In this document: positions 7,332 through 15,140 of the stretch, piece after piece
Position numbering within the stretch: position 1 is the first letter of the stretch
How the letters are laid out: every line of letters begins with the position of its first letter
NCBI RefSeq assembly: GCF_020532625.1
Contig: NZ_JAJAUY010000048.1
Span: 1 to 40,183 of the forward strand
Reading direction: 5' to 3'
DNA: 40,183 nucleotides
Source of the DNA: Streptomyces antimicrobicus
Lineage (GTDB): Bacteria; Actinomycetota; Actinomycetes; Streptomycetales; Streptomycetaceae
The notes under the pieces: generated by a model
What the model saw: only the letters and a program-made list of their open reading frames with translations
Told to the model about the DNA's origin: nothing
Database searches by the model: none
Translations under genes and position numbers: made by a program

Positions 7332-8528
7332 GTGACCCCCGCCCTCCCCCCGCCCCCCGCGGCCCTGGCGCCGCGCGGGCCGTCCACCCCGGCCCCGCCG
7401 ACCGGGCCGTCCCCGGCCTCGCCGAGCACGGCCCGGGCGATCAACGACCGGCTGGCCCTGCGACTCCTGCAGGAGGAGGGCCCCCTGACCGCCGCTCAGC
7501 TCAAGACGCGCACGGGACTGTCCCGCCCGACCGTCGCCGACCTCGTCGAGCGGCTCGCCCGGGCCGGGATGATCGAGGTGGTGGGGGAGTCGGGAGCGCA
7601 GCGGCGCGGCCCCAACGCCCGGCTGTACGGGATCGTCGCCCGCCGCGCCTTCCTCGCGGCCCTCGACGTACGGACCGACAGCGCGACCGCGGTCGTCACC
7701 GACCTGCTCGGCCGTCCGCTGACCCGGACGGCGCTGCCGGTGGACGCGCCTGAGGCCGCCGTCGCCGAACTGCGGCGCGCGGCCCGTGTCGCGGGCGCCG
7801 ACGAGCTGCACACCGTCGCCGTCGGCGCCCCCGGCCTGGTCTCGCCGGCGACCGGGGAACTGCGCGACACCACCGGCCTGCCGGCCTGGCACCGCGAGCT
7901 GGTCGCGGCGCTCCAGCGGCAGTTGCCCGCCCGCGTCCTGGTCGAGAACGAGACCAACCTGGCGGCCGTCGCCGAGCAGCGCCTGGGCGCCGCCCGCGAC
8001 CTGGACTCCTTCGTCCTGCTGTGGCTCGGCGCCGGGGTGGGCGCGGCGGTGGTGCTGGACGGCCGGCTGCGCCGCGGCGCCTCGGGCGGCGCCGGCGAGA
8101 TCGGCTTCCTGCCGGTCCCCGGCACGGTGGGGCTGCCCTCGGCCGCCGACTGCGGGGGCGGCTTCCACTCCCTCGTCGGCCGCGACGCGGTCACCGCCCT
8201 CGCGGCGGAGCACGGGTTCACGGGCCCGGCCGAGGAGGCGGTGGCCGGCGGCGCGGGCGAGCCGTTCCTGGACGCCCTCGCCGAGCGCCTCGCCCTGGGC
8301 GCGGCGGCCGTCGCGGCGGTCCTCGACCCCGGCTGCGTGGTCCTGGCCGGGGGCCTGGGCCTGGCGGGCGGCCCGCCCCTGGCGGCCCGCGTCGCCGCCC
8401 GGCTCACCGACCTCACCCCGGTCCCGACCGAGGTCCGGGCGACCGCCCTCGGCGACGACGCCGTCCTGGAGGGCGCCCGCCTGGCGGCCCGCGACGCGGC
8501 CCAGGACACCCTGTTCACCACGGCGTGA
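7332..8528 (+). CDS. ROK family transcriptional regulator
   Basis: A 398-residue protein. After a Pro/Ala-rich N-terminal tail comes a winged HTH at about residues 34-85 (GPLTAAQLKTRTGLSRPTVADLVERL), then a ROK sugar-kinase-like domain (VAVGAPGLV, VENETNLAAVAEQ, GASGGAGEIGF). The catalytic and zinc region of ROK kinases is degenerate: the usual GHxxx histidine after GEIG is replaced by phenylalanine, and the CxCGxxGC zinc motif is reduced to DCGGGF. The protein is therefore most likely a regulator without kinase activity. The GTG start at 7332 follows AGGATGA (7321-7327). It is divergent from the MFS gene and probably represses it and itself through the palindrome at 7272-7294. Confidence 0.85.
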   Translation: MTPALPPPPAALAPRGPSTPAPPTGPSPASPSTARAINDRLALRLLQEEGPLTAAQLKTRTGLSRPTVADLVERLARAGMIEVVGESGAQRRGPNARLYGIVARRAFLAALDVRTDSATAVVTDLLGRPLTRTALPVDAPEAAVAELRRAARVAGADELHTVAVGAPGLVSPATGELRDTTGLPAWHRELVAALQRQLPARVLVENETNLAAVAEQRLGAARDLDSFVLLWLGAGVGAAVVLDGRLRRGASGGAGEIGFLPVPGTVGLPSAADCGGGFHSLVGRDAVTALAAEHGFTGPAEEAVAGGAGEPFLDALAERLALGAAAVAAVLDPGCVVLAGGLGLAGGPPLAARVAARLTDLTPVPTEVRATALGDDAVLEGARLAARDAAQDTLFTTA

Positions 8529-8554
8529 CCCGCGCGGCCCCGCAGGCCGGCTGC

Positions 8555-8578
8555 GGCCCCCCAGGGTCCGGGGCGGCC
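8555..8578. terminator. candidate convergent terminator
   Basis: GGCCCCCC (8555-8562) can pair with GGGG and GGCC (8570-8573, 8575-8578) around a 7-base loop with one bulged C. It fills the 55-bp gap between two convergent genes. In sequence this GC-rich, a hairpin of this size is only modest evidence. Confidence 0.35.
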
Positions 8579-8583
8579 CCGGC

Positions 8584-9333
8584 TCAGGGCCGCCGCCGTG
8601 CCCCGTCCGCCCTGAGGTACGCCTCGAACGTGCCGTGCCCGACCGCGTGGTCCGGGGCCAGGTTCCCGCCGCGCCGGAAGCCGGCGTAGGCCTTGCCCGG
8701 CAGCGGGACCTCCACGACGCGGCGGCGCGAGCCCCGCGCGGCCAGGTAGGCGCGGACCAGGTCGGCGAGGGTGCGGGTGTGCGGGCCGCCCATGTCGGGG
8801 ACGCGGCCCGCCGGTGCCCCGACGGCCAGTTCGGCGAGCCGGTCGGCGACCTCCTCGGCCGCGACCGGCTGGAACCGCACCCCCGCCGGGACCAGCACGA
8901 GCGGCAGCCGGGCCAGCGTGGCGGCCGCCTGGGCGACCAGGTCGTGGAACTGGGTCGTGCGCAGGATCGTCACGCCGAGGCCGGACTCCTGCAGTATCCG
9001 TTCGACCCGGTGCTTCACCGTGTAGTAGCGGAGCGGGACCACGTCCACGCCCACGATCGAGATGTGGACGAGGTGCCGGATCCCGGCCCGCCGGGCCGCC
9101 TCGACCAGGTGCCGGGCCGCCCGGTCGTCGCCGCCGCGCGGGCTGCTGGCGCAGTGCACCACGGTGTCGGCACCGGCCAGGGCCGCGTCCAGGCCGGTGC
9201 CGTCGCGCAGGTCGACGGGGTACTGCGGGGCGTGGCGGCTGACCACGCGGACCGCGTGGCCCGCCGCGCGCAGCCGCTCCACGACGAGCGAGCCGAGGGT
9301 TCCGGTTCCTCCGGTGACGATGATGGTGCTCAT
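8584..9333 (-). CDS. NAD(P)-binding oxidoreductase/epimerase, ECF41 partner (COE) type
   Basis: A 249-residue atypical short-chain dehydrogenase/NmrA-like protein. The N-terminus IIVTGGTGTLGSLV carries the GxxGxxG nucleotide-binding motif, followed by VVSRHAPQYPVDLRDG, and ADTVVHCASSP forms the usual beta-4 turn. ECF41 sigma factors are characteristically encoded beside a carboxymuconolactone decarboxylase, oxidoreductase or epimerase (COE), and this gene lies 58 bp downstream of such a sigma gene on the same strand. It is therefore the probable main target of that sigma factor. The ATG at 9333 is preferred because AAGGACG stands just upstream; the ten-residue longer frame has no such signal. 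The substrate is unknown. Confidence 0.82.
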   Translation of the reverse strand: MSTIIVTGGTGTLGSLVVERLRAAGHAVRVVSRHAPQYPVDLRDGTGLDAALAGADTVVHCASSPRGGDDRAARHLVEAARRAGIRHLVHISIVGVDVVPLRYYTVKHRVERILQESGLGVTILRTTQFHDLVAQAAATLARLPLVLVPAGVRFQPVAAEEVADRLAELAVGAPAGRVPDMGGPHTRTLADLVRAYLAARGSRRRVVEVPLPGKAYAGFRRGGNLAPDHAVGHGTFEAYLRADGARRRP

Positions 9334-9378
9334 GGTGTCCGTCCTTTCCGAGCCGTGCGGCACACGGTCGTCAGCAAG

Positions 9379-9404
9379 GACCGGACAGCCCTCACGGATG
9401 TGAC
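9379..9404 (-). promoter_or_regulatory. candidate ECF41 promoter for the oxidoreductase gene
   Basis: On the minus strand GTCACA (9404-9399) is followed after 16 bases by GGTC (9382-9379). The published ECF41 consensus, as I recall it, is TGTCACA, about 16 bases, then CGTC, so the -35 fits well and the -10 matches three of four bases. The -35 lies inside the last codons of the sigma gene. Confidence 0.35.
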
Positions 9405-10282
9405 GGGCCGGACGACAGCTGGCGGCGCAGGAAGCCCAGCTTCTCCGGGTTGACCACCGCGCGCACGCCGCTGACCAGGCCGTCGTCGAACTCCACGACC
9501 ACGACCGCCAGCTCGCCGAAGACCAGCGCCGGGGCCCCGTTGACCTCCTGGTGGCCGACCGGCACGCCCGCCACGTACTTGCCCATCGCGCCGACCAGGA
9601 AGCGCGCCACCTTCTGCGCGCCCAGGACCGGCCGCCGCGCCGCGTTGACCACGCCGCCGCCGTCCGACACGTACGTCACGTCCGCGCTCAGCATGCGCTC
9701 CAGCCGGGCCATGTCGCCCTGCTGCGCGGCTGCGAGGAAGGCGTCGAGCAGCCCGCGCAGCTCCTCCGGGTCCGGGGTGACCCGCGGCCGGGGCGCGGCC
9801 ACCCGCCGGCCGGCCCGGTGGTACAGCTGGCGGCAGTTGGCCTCGGTGAGGTCCAGCAGCCCCGCGATCTCCCGGTGGCTGTACGCGAAGGCCTCGCGCA
9901 GCACGTAGACGGCCCGTTCCACGGGGGTGAGCCGCTCCAGCAGCACCAGCAGGGCGAGCGAGACGCTGTCGCGCTGTTCGGCCGATTCCAGCGGCCCCAG
10001 CGCGCCGTCCGAGGTCAGCACCGGCTCCGGCAGCCACGGGCCGACGTAGCTCTCGCGGCGGACCCGGGCGGAGTCGAGCCGGTTCAGGCACAGGTGGGTG
10101 ACGGCCTTGGCCAGCCAGGCGCCGGGGTGCTCGACCTCGCGGCGGTCGGCGGCGCTCCAGCGCAGGTACGTGTCCTGCACCAGGTCCTCGGCCTCGGCCG
10201 CCGAGCCGAGCATCCGGTAGGCGATGCCGAAGAGCCGGCCGCGGTGTGCTTCGAAGACGTCGACGTCGGTGGGAGTGACCAT
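9392..10282 (-). CDS. ECF41-group RNA polymerase sigma factor with SnoaL-like C-terminal domain
   Basis: A 296-residue sigma factor. Region 2 (AYRMLGSAAEAEDLVQDTYLRW, about 20-42) and region 4 (LTPVERAVYVLREAFAYSHREIA, about 118-140) are followed by a C-terminal NTF2/SnoaL-like extension from about residue 170. Three ECF41 hallmarks are visible: WLPEP (83-87) between regions 2 and 4, DGGG (207-210) and NPEKL (278-282, usual NPDKL). In this group the extension replaces an anti-sigma factor and tunes activity. The residue after DGGG is Val here rather than the usual Lys or Arg. The start has no good Shine-Dalgarno, and a 33-bp palindrome ends 16 bp upstream of it, which may affect expression. 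Its downstream neighbour is the expected COE partner gene. Confidence 0.88.
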   Translation of the reverse strand: MVTPTDVDVFEAHRGRLFGIAYRMLGSAAEAEDLVQDTYLRWSAADRREVEHPGAWLAKAVTHLCLNRLDSARVRRESYVGPWLPEPVLTSDGALGPLESAEQRDSVSLALLVLLERLTPVERAVYVLREAFAYSHREIAGLLDLTEANCRQLYHRAGRRVAAPRPRVTPDPEELRGLLDAFLAAAQQGDMARLERMLSADVTYVSDGGGVVNAARRPVLGAQKVARFLVGAMGKYVAGVPVGHQEVNGAPALVFGELAVVVVEFDDGLVSGVRAVVNPEKLGFLRRQLSSGPSHP

Positions 10283-10298
10283 GGACGTGAGCGTGCCA

Positions 10299-10331
10299 GA
10301 GGGCCCGGTGGCACGGTGCCACCGGGCCCTC
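10299..10331. terminator. 33-bp perfect palindrome, terminator of chitinase gene or operator of sigma gene
   Basis: Arms 10299-10314 and 10316-10331 are perfect 16-bp reverse complements around a single G. It stands 98 bp after the chitinase stop and 16 bp before the ECF41 start, both on the minus strand. Its position fits a terminator for the chitinase transcript. The near-zero loop also fits a protein-binding operator. Confidence 0.6.
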
Positions 10332-10367
10332 CCGGTCAGCCGGTTCCGGTCGGCCGGTGCGGGCCCG

Positions 10368-10429
10368 GCCCGTTGTCGTCAGCCCGTTGCGGCCGGCCCG
10401 TTGCGGCCGGTCCGGTGCGCCGGCCCGTT
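10368..10429. repeat. GCCCGTT repeats including a 14-bp tandem duplication
   Basis: GCCCGTT occurs at 10368-10374, 10382-10388, 10396-10402 and 10423-10429. The second and third copies are part of a perfect 14-bp tandem repeat, GCCCGTTGCGGCCG (10382-10395 and 10396-10409). The last copy touches the chitinase stop codon. No function is evident. Confidence 0.7.
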
Positions 10430-12771
10430 CAGCAGGCGCCCTGGTCCTTCCAGACGCCCCATTCCCCGGTGGTGCCGGGCTCCTCGTTCTGCGTCCACCA
10501 CTGCGCCTTCCAGGTGTGCCCCTTGTGGGACACCACCGAGCCGCCGGTGTACACCTGGCCGGCCACGTACGCCGGGCCGGTGCAGGTGCCGCCCGGAGGG
10601 GTGGTCGGGGGAGTGGTGGGCGGCGTCGTGGGCGGGGTCGTCGGCGGCGTGCTGCCGCCGCCCGGCTCGCCGACCGTGGTGCCGCGCGCCAGGTCCCCGG
10701 CGAGGGCGTACGTCGTCCCCGCGACGGACACCGTCCAGTTGGAGGGGGTGGACACCGGCAGGTAGTAGTTGAACGCCAGGTCGACCGAGGCGCCCGGGGC
10801 CAGCGACTGCCAGGCCGGCAGCTTCAGTGACACGCGCTGGAAGTCGCCCTTGAGCCCGCCCACGTTGCTGCCGGTGTGGCCGCTGCTGATCACCTTGGCG
10901 CCGAAGCCCGACTGGTCGGAGGCGTTGGCCGGGGCCGAGGTGCCGTAGTCGAACTGGAACTCGGTGCCGCCCGGCAGCGTCGACCGGGTGTTGTTGGTGA
11001 TCTTGATCTTCGGGGTGAGCGGGTAGTTCGAGTCGCCCAGCTTGAAGTCGGTGAACCGCACGTCGATGTCCAGGGCCTGGGTGGGCAGGGCCGAGCCCGC
11101 CTTCCGCGCCCCGTACGGGGAGGCCGACTTGAACTTCTCGTACATGGTGGTGGTCAGGGTGTCACCGGGCTCGTACTGGCCCTTGGCCGCGTTGTACGCG
11201 TAGTCGCCCGCCAGCTCCCAGACCATCGTGCCGCCGATGCCCTTGCTGACCACGTAGTCCGCCTTGGCGGCCACCGACTGCTCGTCCTCGGTGGACAGGA
11301 AGACCTTCTTCTGCGCGTTCCACAGCCACGGGGCGACCAGGGTCGCGTCGTACTTGCGGACGTAGGTGCCGGTCAGGGTGGTGTTCGCGGGGAAGCCGTA
11401 CCGGGTGACGTAGTCGCCGACGACGCCCTTCTCCAGGTTCTTGGCGTGCCACATCGGGTTGGAGCCGGCCGGGGACTCGGCGCCGTTGGTGTCCTTGTCG
11501 TGCCACAGGTTGTCGATGCCGACCGCGCCGTCACCGCACTTGGTCAGGCCGGATCCGGCCGGGCAGCTGGTGGCCGCCGCCTTGCCCCACAGGCCGTCGG
11601 TACCGCCCTGGACGTTCTTGAAGCCGCGGGTGTAGTACGGCAGGCCGATGTTGATCCGGCCCGCGGGCATGGAACCGCGGAAGTAGTGGTACGCCCAGTC
11701 GGTGTTGAGGTAGCCGATGCCGCCGTACTGGGAGGTCGAGTAGACGCCGGCGGCGGCGAGCTCGCCGTCCTTGCCGTCGTCGAAGAGGGAGGCGTTGGGG
11801 CCGACGAACTCGTTCCAGGCGCCGTGCAGGTCGTAGGACATGATGTTGACGTAGTCCAGGTACTTCTGGACCTGGAACGTCTCCATGCCGCGCAGCAGGT
11901 AGCCGGAGGAGGGGGCGGCGACCGAGAGCAGGTAGTGCCGGCCGTCGGCGGCGCCCGCGCGGTCGAGCTTCTCGCGCAGCGTCTTCATCAGGGCCGCGTA
12001 GCCCTGGACCAGACCGGCGCGGCGGCCGTTGGCCAGCTGCCAGTCCAGCGGGTTGCCCGCGTCCTTCATCGTCGTCGGGTACTCGTAGTCGATGTCGACG
12101 CCGTTGAAGCCGTACTGGCGGACGAAGGCGACCGCGGAGTCGGCGAAGGTGTCGATGCCGGCCTGGTTGACCGAGCCGTCGGCGTTGGTGGCCATCGAGT
12201 AGAAGCCGCCGGAGGCGACCCGGTTGCCGTCCTCGCCGAAGTAGCCGCCGGTCTCGGCCCAGCCGCCGACGGACACCAGCGTCTTGACGTTCGGGTACTG
12301 CTTCTTGAACTTCGTCAGCAGGTTGAAGTGGCCCTTGTAGGGCAGGGCCGGGTCCATCTCGGCGCCGGCGACGCCCGGCCAGGTCATCCCGGTGGCGGCG
12401 TTGTTCGGGCCGTCCGCGCCGACGGAGATCCTGTTGTCGCCGCCGACGTGGGCGAAGGCGTAGTTCAGATGGGTGACCTTGGACCACGGGATGTCGCTGG
12501 CGAGGTAGGCGGGGGTGCCGTCCTTGCCGGTGCGCCAGCCGGTGAAGTAGCCGATGACGCGGCGCTGGTGGTCGGCGCCCATCTTCTCGCGGCCCTCGGA
12601 GTCGTAGACCGTGCAGTACGGGACGTCGACGCCCGCGGTGCGGTGGAGCCCGTCCGGGCGACAGTCTTCGGCGGCGTGCGAGACGCCGGAGGAGAGCCCG
12701 CCGAGCAGCAGTCCGGCGATGGCGGCGCCGGATGCCATGAGCATCGCTCTCGTACGCGTGGGGGACAGCAT
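10429..12771 (-). CDS. secreted GH18 chitinase with C-terminal CBM5/12
   Basis: A 780-residue exported chitinase. Residues 1-34 form a signal peptide ending SHAA. The GH18 barrel spans roughly 50-555. Its catalytic motif at about 223-230 reads NGVDIDYE: the catalytic Asp-x-Asp-x-Glu is intact and only the first, non-catalytic Asp of DGxDxDxE is Asn. A beta-sandwich module of about 130 residues follows (RFTDFKLGDSNYPLTPKI to TTYALAGDLARG), then a PPTT-repeat linker and a final 50-residue CBM5/12 domain with WKAQWWTQNEEPG for chitin binding. It hydrolyses beta-1,4-GlcNAc polymers outside the cell. The ATG at 12771 follows GGAGG; the longer frame upstream lacks a signal peptide at its start. The upstream direct repeats and promoter indicate chitin/GlcNAc-responsive control. 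Confidence 0.95.
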   Translation of the reverse strand: MLSPTRTRAMLMASGAAIAGLLLGGLSSGVSHAAEDCRPDGLHRTAGVDVPYCTVYDSEGREKMGADHQRRVIGYFTGWRTGKDGTPAYLASDIPWSKVTHLNYAFAHVGGDNRISVGADGPNNAATGMTWPGVAGAEMDPALPYKGHFNLLTKFKKQYPNVKTLVSVGGWAETGGYFGEDGNRVASGGFYSMATNADGSVNQAGIDTFADSAVAFVRQYGFNGVDIDYEYPTTMKDAGNPLDWQLANGRRAGLVQGYAALMKTLREKLDRAGAADGRHYLLSVAAPSSGYLLRGMETFQVQKYLDYVNIMSYDLHGAWNEFVGPNASLFDDGKDGELAAAGVYSTSQYGGIGYLNTDWAYHYFRGSMPAGRINIGLPYYTRGFKNVQGGTDGLWGKAAATSCPAGSGLTKCGDGAVGIDNLWHDKDTNGAESPAGSNPMWHAKNLEKGVVGDYVTRYGFPANTTLTGTYVRKYDATLVAPWLWNAQKKVFLSTEDEQSVAAKADYVVSKGIGGTMVWELAGDYAYNAAKGQYEPGDTLTTTMYEKFKSASPYGARKAGSALPTQALDIDVRFTDFKLGDSNYPLTPKIKITNNTRSTLPGGTEFQFDYGTSAPANASDQSGFGAKVISSGHTGSNVGGLKGDFQRVSLKLPAWQSLAPGASVDLAFNYYLPVSTPSNWTVSVAGTTYALAGDLARGTTVGEPGGGSTPPTTPPTTPPTTPPTTPPGGTCTGPAYVAGQVYTGGSVVSHKGHTWKAQWWTQNEEPGTTGEWGVWKDQGAC

Positions 12772-12882
12772 CGTGCCTCCTGGGGAGGGGAGGATGACGG
12801 ACACAACTTGCGGAAAAGTGGCGCTCATTGGCCCGTGACGTGCGCACATCTGGCGGGCTGTCTCCCGGGGAAGATGAAGGAG

Positions 12883-12924
12883 ACGTTAAAAGGACTAGAC
12901 CAACCCGTCAATAGGTCTGGACCA
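12883..12924 (-). promoter_or_regulatory. chitinase promoter with DasR/chitinase-type repeats
   Basis: On the minus strand TTGACG (12911-12906), a 17-bp spacer and TAACGT (12888-12883) form a good housekeeping promoter. Two 12-bp repeats, written on the plus strand, AGGACTAGACCA (12891-12902) and AGGTCTGGACCA (12913-12924), stand 22 bp apart. One fills the spacer and the other lies just upstream of the -35. They match the direct repeats of Streptomyces chitinase promoters and the DasR site (TGGTCTAGACCA). The predicted leader is about 105 bases. Confidence 0.8.
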
Positions 12925-13108
12925 AAGCCGAGGGTCGGGCCTCCGCCGCGCCCGCCCCGCGCCCGCCCCGCGCGCGTGTCCCGCTCGTGCCCCGCTCCCG
13001 CCGCGGTCGCGCCCGACTCGCGCGGCGAAGGTTGTGAGCCAGGCCACAGCCCGTCACCCGCATGGGTGTCGATCGGCCGTGGCACACTGGCCGTAAGTAC
13101 CAGTAGCA

Positions 13109-13235
13109 GCGCACTCCGGGGTCGGTGAAAGTCCGAACCGGCGGTTACAGTCCGCGACCCGACCGCAGCCAGCGGCCGGTTGACCAGGTGAAATTCCTGG
13201 ACCGACGGTTAAAGTCCGGATGGGAGGCAGTGCGC
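13109..13235 (+). ncRNA. FMN riboswitch (RFN element)
   Basis: The conserved RFN blocks are all present: CCGGGGTCGGTGAAAGTCCG, ACCGGCGGTTACAGTCCGCG, the variable stem at about 13160-13180, CAGGTGAAATTCCTGG, and ACCGACGGTTAAAGTCCGGA followed by TGGGAGG. The closing stem P1 is GCGCACT (13109-13115) with AGTGCGC (13229-13235). FMN binding lowers expression of the downstream riboflavin genes. Upstream, 12925-13108 contains only GC-rich sequence in which I cannot assign a convincing promoter for the operon. Confidence 0.95.
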
Positions 13236-13402
13236 GGCGGGCAGTGACCGGTACGCCGCTCCGCCGGCGGTCCTTCGTTCGTGCTCCGTGCACACGACGG
13301 ATCCGCCCCCTCGGCCTCGGCGTCCCCGGCCGCTTCGTCCCGTTCCATCTGTCGTGTCCCGACAGGCCCCGGAGTCCGTGCCCGACGAGGCAGGAGGACC
13401 CG
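13236..13402 (+). other. leader between FMN riboswitch and ribD
   Basis: This is 167 bases of untranslated leader. Small hairpins are possible, for example CTGTCG with CGACAG around 13348-13364. GGTCCT (13269-13274) can pair with AGGACC (13395-13400), which overlaps the ribD Shine-Dalgarno. This could be the expression platform, but no classical T-tract terminator is seen. Confidence 0.35.
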
Positions 13403-14515
13403 GTGGCGACATCCGCCGACGCGAACGCCACGCGCGACGAGCGCGCCATGCGCCGTGCCGTCGACCTCGCGGCCCGCGGCCTCGGCTCCACCAGCCCCAA
13501 CCCCGTCGTCGGCTGCGTCGTCACCGACACCGCCGGGAACGTCGTCGGCGAGGGCTGGCACGAGCGGGCCGGCGGCCCGCACGCCGAGGTCCACGCCCTG
13601 CGCGCGGCCGGCGAGGCCGCCCGCGGCGGCACCGCGTACGTCACCCTGGAGCCCTGCAACCACACCGGACGCACCGGCCCCTGCGCCCAGGCCCTGGTCG
13701 AGGCCGGCGTCAGCCGGGTCGTCTACGCCGTCCCCGACCCGAACCCGCAGGCCAGCGGCGGTGCCGCCACCCTGCGCGCGGCCGGGGTGGCGGTCACCGG
13801 CGGGCTGCTGGAGGCCGAGGCCGAGGCGGGCAACATCGCCTGGCTGACCTCCGTACGCCTGGGCCGCCCGCACGTCACCTGGAAGTACGCCGCGACCCTC
13901 GACGGGCGCAGCGCCGCCGCCGACGGCTCCAGCCGCTGGATCACCTCCGCCGCGTCCCGGGCCGACGTCCACCGGCTGCGCGCCGAGTCCGACGCCGTCC
14001 TGGTCGGCGCGGGCACCCTGCGCACCGACGACCCGCACCTCGCGGTCCGCGGCATCGACGGCGCCACCCAGCCGCTGCGCGTCGCCCTCGACCCCCGCGC
14101 CTCGGTCCTGCCGACCGCCCGCATCCTCGACGACGCGGCGCCCACCCTGCTCGTCGTCGCCGAGGACGCCGACACCCGGCACCTGCCCGCCGGTACGCAG
14201 CTGCTCCGGCTGCCCCTGCGCGACGGCCGGATCGGCGTCCACGACCTGCTCGGCCGGCTGTACGCCCGGGGCGTGCGCTCCGTCCTCCTCGAAGGCGGCC
14301 CCACCCTCGCGGGAGCCTTCCTCGAAGGCGGCGCCGTCGACCGCGTCGTCGGCTACCTCGCCCCCGCCCTGCTCGGCGCGGGCCCCGCCGCCCTCGCCGA
14401 CGCGGGCGTCACGAACATCGCCCAGGCCCTGCGCCTGGACCTCACGGAGGCCGTCCGCCTGGGCCCCGACCTCCGGATCACCGCCGTCCCCACCACCGTC
14501 CCCAAGGAGCACTGA
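13403..14515 (+). CDS. ribD: bifunctional riboflavin deaminase/reductase RibD
   Basis: A 370-residue enzyme that deaminates and then reduces the pyrimidine intermediate after GTP ring opening. The N-terminal deaminase carries the zinc site HAE (His60, Glu62) and PCNHTGRTGPC (Cys85, Cys94). The C-terminal reductase domain starts near TWKYAATLDGRSAAADGSS and includes SVLLEGGPTLAGAFLEGG. The start is the GTG at 13403 because AGGAGG lies five bases upstream. The reading frame is open back to 13220, but that part overlaps riboswitch and leader and has no family similarity. It is the first gene of the FMN-controlled operon; ribE starts one base after its stop. Confidence 0.93.
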   Translation: MATSADANATRDERAMRRAVDLAARGLGSTSPNPVVGCVVTDTAGNVVGEGWHERAGGPHAEVHALRAAGEAARGGTAYVTLEPCNHTGRTGPCAQALVEAGVSRVVYAVPDPNPQASGGAATLRAAGVAVTGGLLEAEAEAGNIAWLTSVRLGRPHVTWKYAATLDGRSAAADGSSRWITSAASRADVHRLRAESDAVLVGAGTLRTDDPHLAVRGIDGATQPLRVALDPRASVLPTARILDDAAPTLLVVAEDADTRHLPAGTQLLRLPLRDGRIGVHDLLGRLYARGVRSVLLEGGPTLAGAFLEGGAVDRVVGYLAPALLGAGPAALADAGVTNIAQALRLDLTEAVRLGPDLRITAVPTTVPKEH

Positions 14516-14516
14516 C

Positions 14517-15140
14517 GTGTTCACCGGAATCGTCGAAGAACTGGGCGAGGTCACCGCCGTCGAGCAGCTGCCCGACGCCTCCCGCTTCCGCCTGCGCGGC
14601 CCCCTCGTCACCGAGGGCGCCAAGCACGGCGACTCCATCGCCGTCAACGGCGTCTGCCTGACGGTCGTGGAGACGGCGGACGGCGAGTTCACCGCCGACG
14701 TGATGCAGGAGACCTTGAACCGCTCCAGCCTCGGCGCGCTGGAGAAGGGCTCCCGCGTCAACCTGGAGCGCCCCATGGCCCTCGGCGGCCGGCTCGGCGG
14801 CCACCTGGTGCAGGGCCACGTGGACGGCACCGGCGAGATCCTCTCCCGCACCCCGTCCGAGCACTGGGAGATCGTCAAGGTCGCCCTGCCGGCGGCGCTG
14901 TCCCGCTACGTCGTCGAGAAGGGCTCCATCACGGTCGACGGCGTCAGCCTGACCGTGGTCGAGGCCGCCGCCGACTGGTTCACCGTCAGCCTCATCCCCA
15001 CCACCCTCGCCCTGACCACGCTCGGCATCAAGCAGCCCGGCGACCCGGTCAACCTGGAGGTGGACGTCCTCGCCAAGTACGTCGAGCGGCTGCTGGCCGC
15101 CGGCGTCGACCCGCTGCAGCCGAAGGAGAACCACCGGTGA
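14517..15140 (+). CDS. ribE: riboflavin synthase alpha chain
   Basis: A 207-residue riboflavin synthase, which dismutates two 6,7-dimethyl-8-ribityllumazines to riboflavin plus the ribitylaminouracil. The hallmark N-terminus MFTGIVEELG is present, and the protein consists of two similar lumazine-binding barrels. Each has its own internal signature: DSIAVNGVCLTVV in the first and GSITVDGVSLTVVE in the second. The GTG start lies one base after the ribD stop, with AAGGAG within the end of ribD, so translation is coupled. The next gene overlaps its stop by four bases (GTGA). Confidence 0.95.
   Translation: MFTGIVEELGEVTAVEQLPDASRFRLRGPLVTEGAKHGDSIAVNGVCLTVVETADGEFTADVMQETLNRSSLGALEKGSRVNLERPMALGGRLGGHLVQGHVDGTGEILSRTPSEHWEIVKVALPAALSRYVVEKGSITVDGVSLTVVEAAADWFTVSLIPTTLALTTLGIKQPGDPVNLEVDVLAKYVERLLAAGVDPLQPKENHR

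Noticed and set aside
7332..8528. ROK glucokinase activity
   Set aside because: An HTH is present and the ROK zinc motif and conserved sugar-site His are missing, so a regulator is preferred.
13030..13108. Promoter for the rib operon
   Set aside because: TTGTGA (13032-13037) and TAAGTA (13094-13099) are present but their spacing does not fit, so no promoter is annotated.
13220..13402. N-terminal extension of RibD
   Set aside because: The frame is open but overlaps the FMN riboswitch and leader. The GTG at 13403 has a strong AGGAGG and family similarity begins there.
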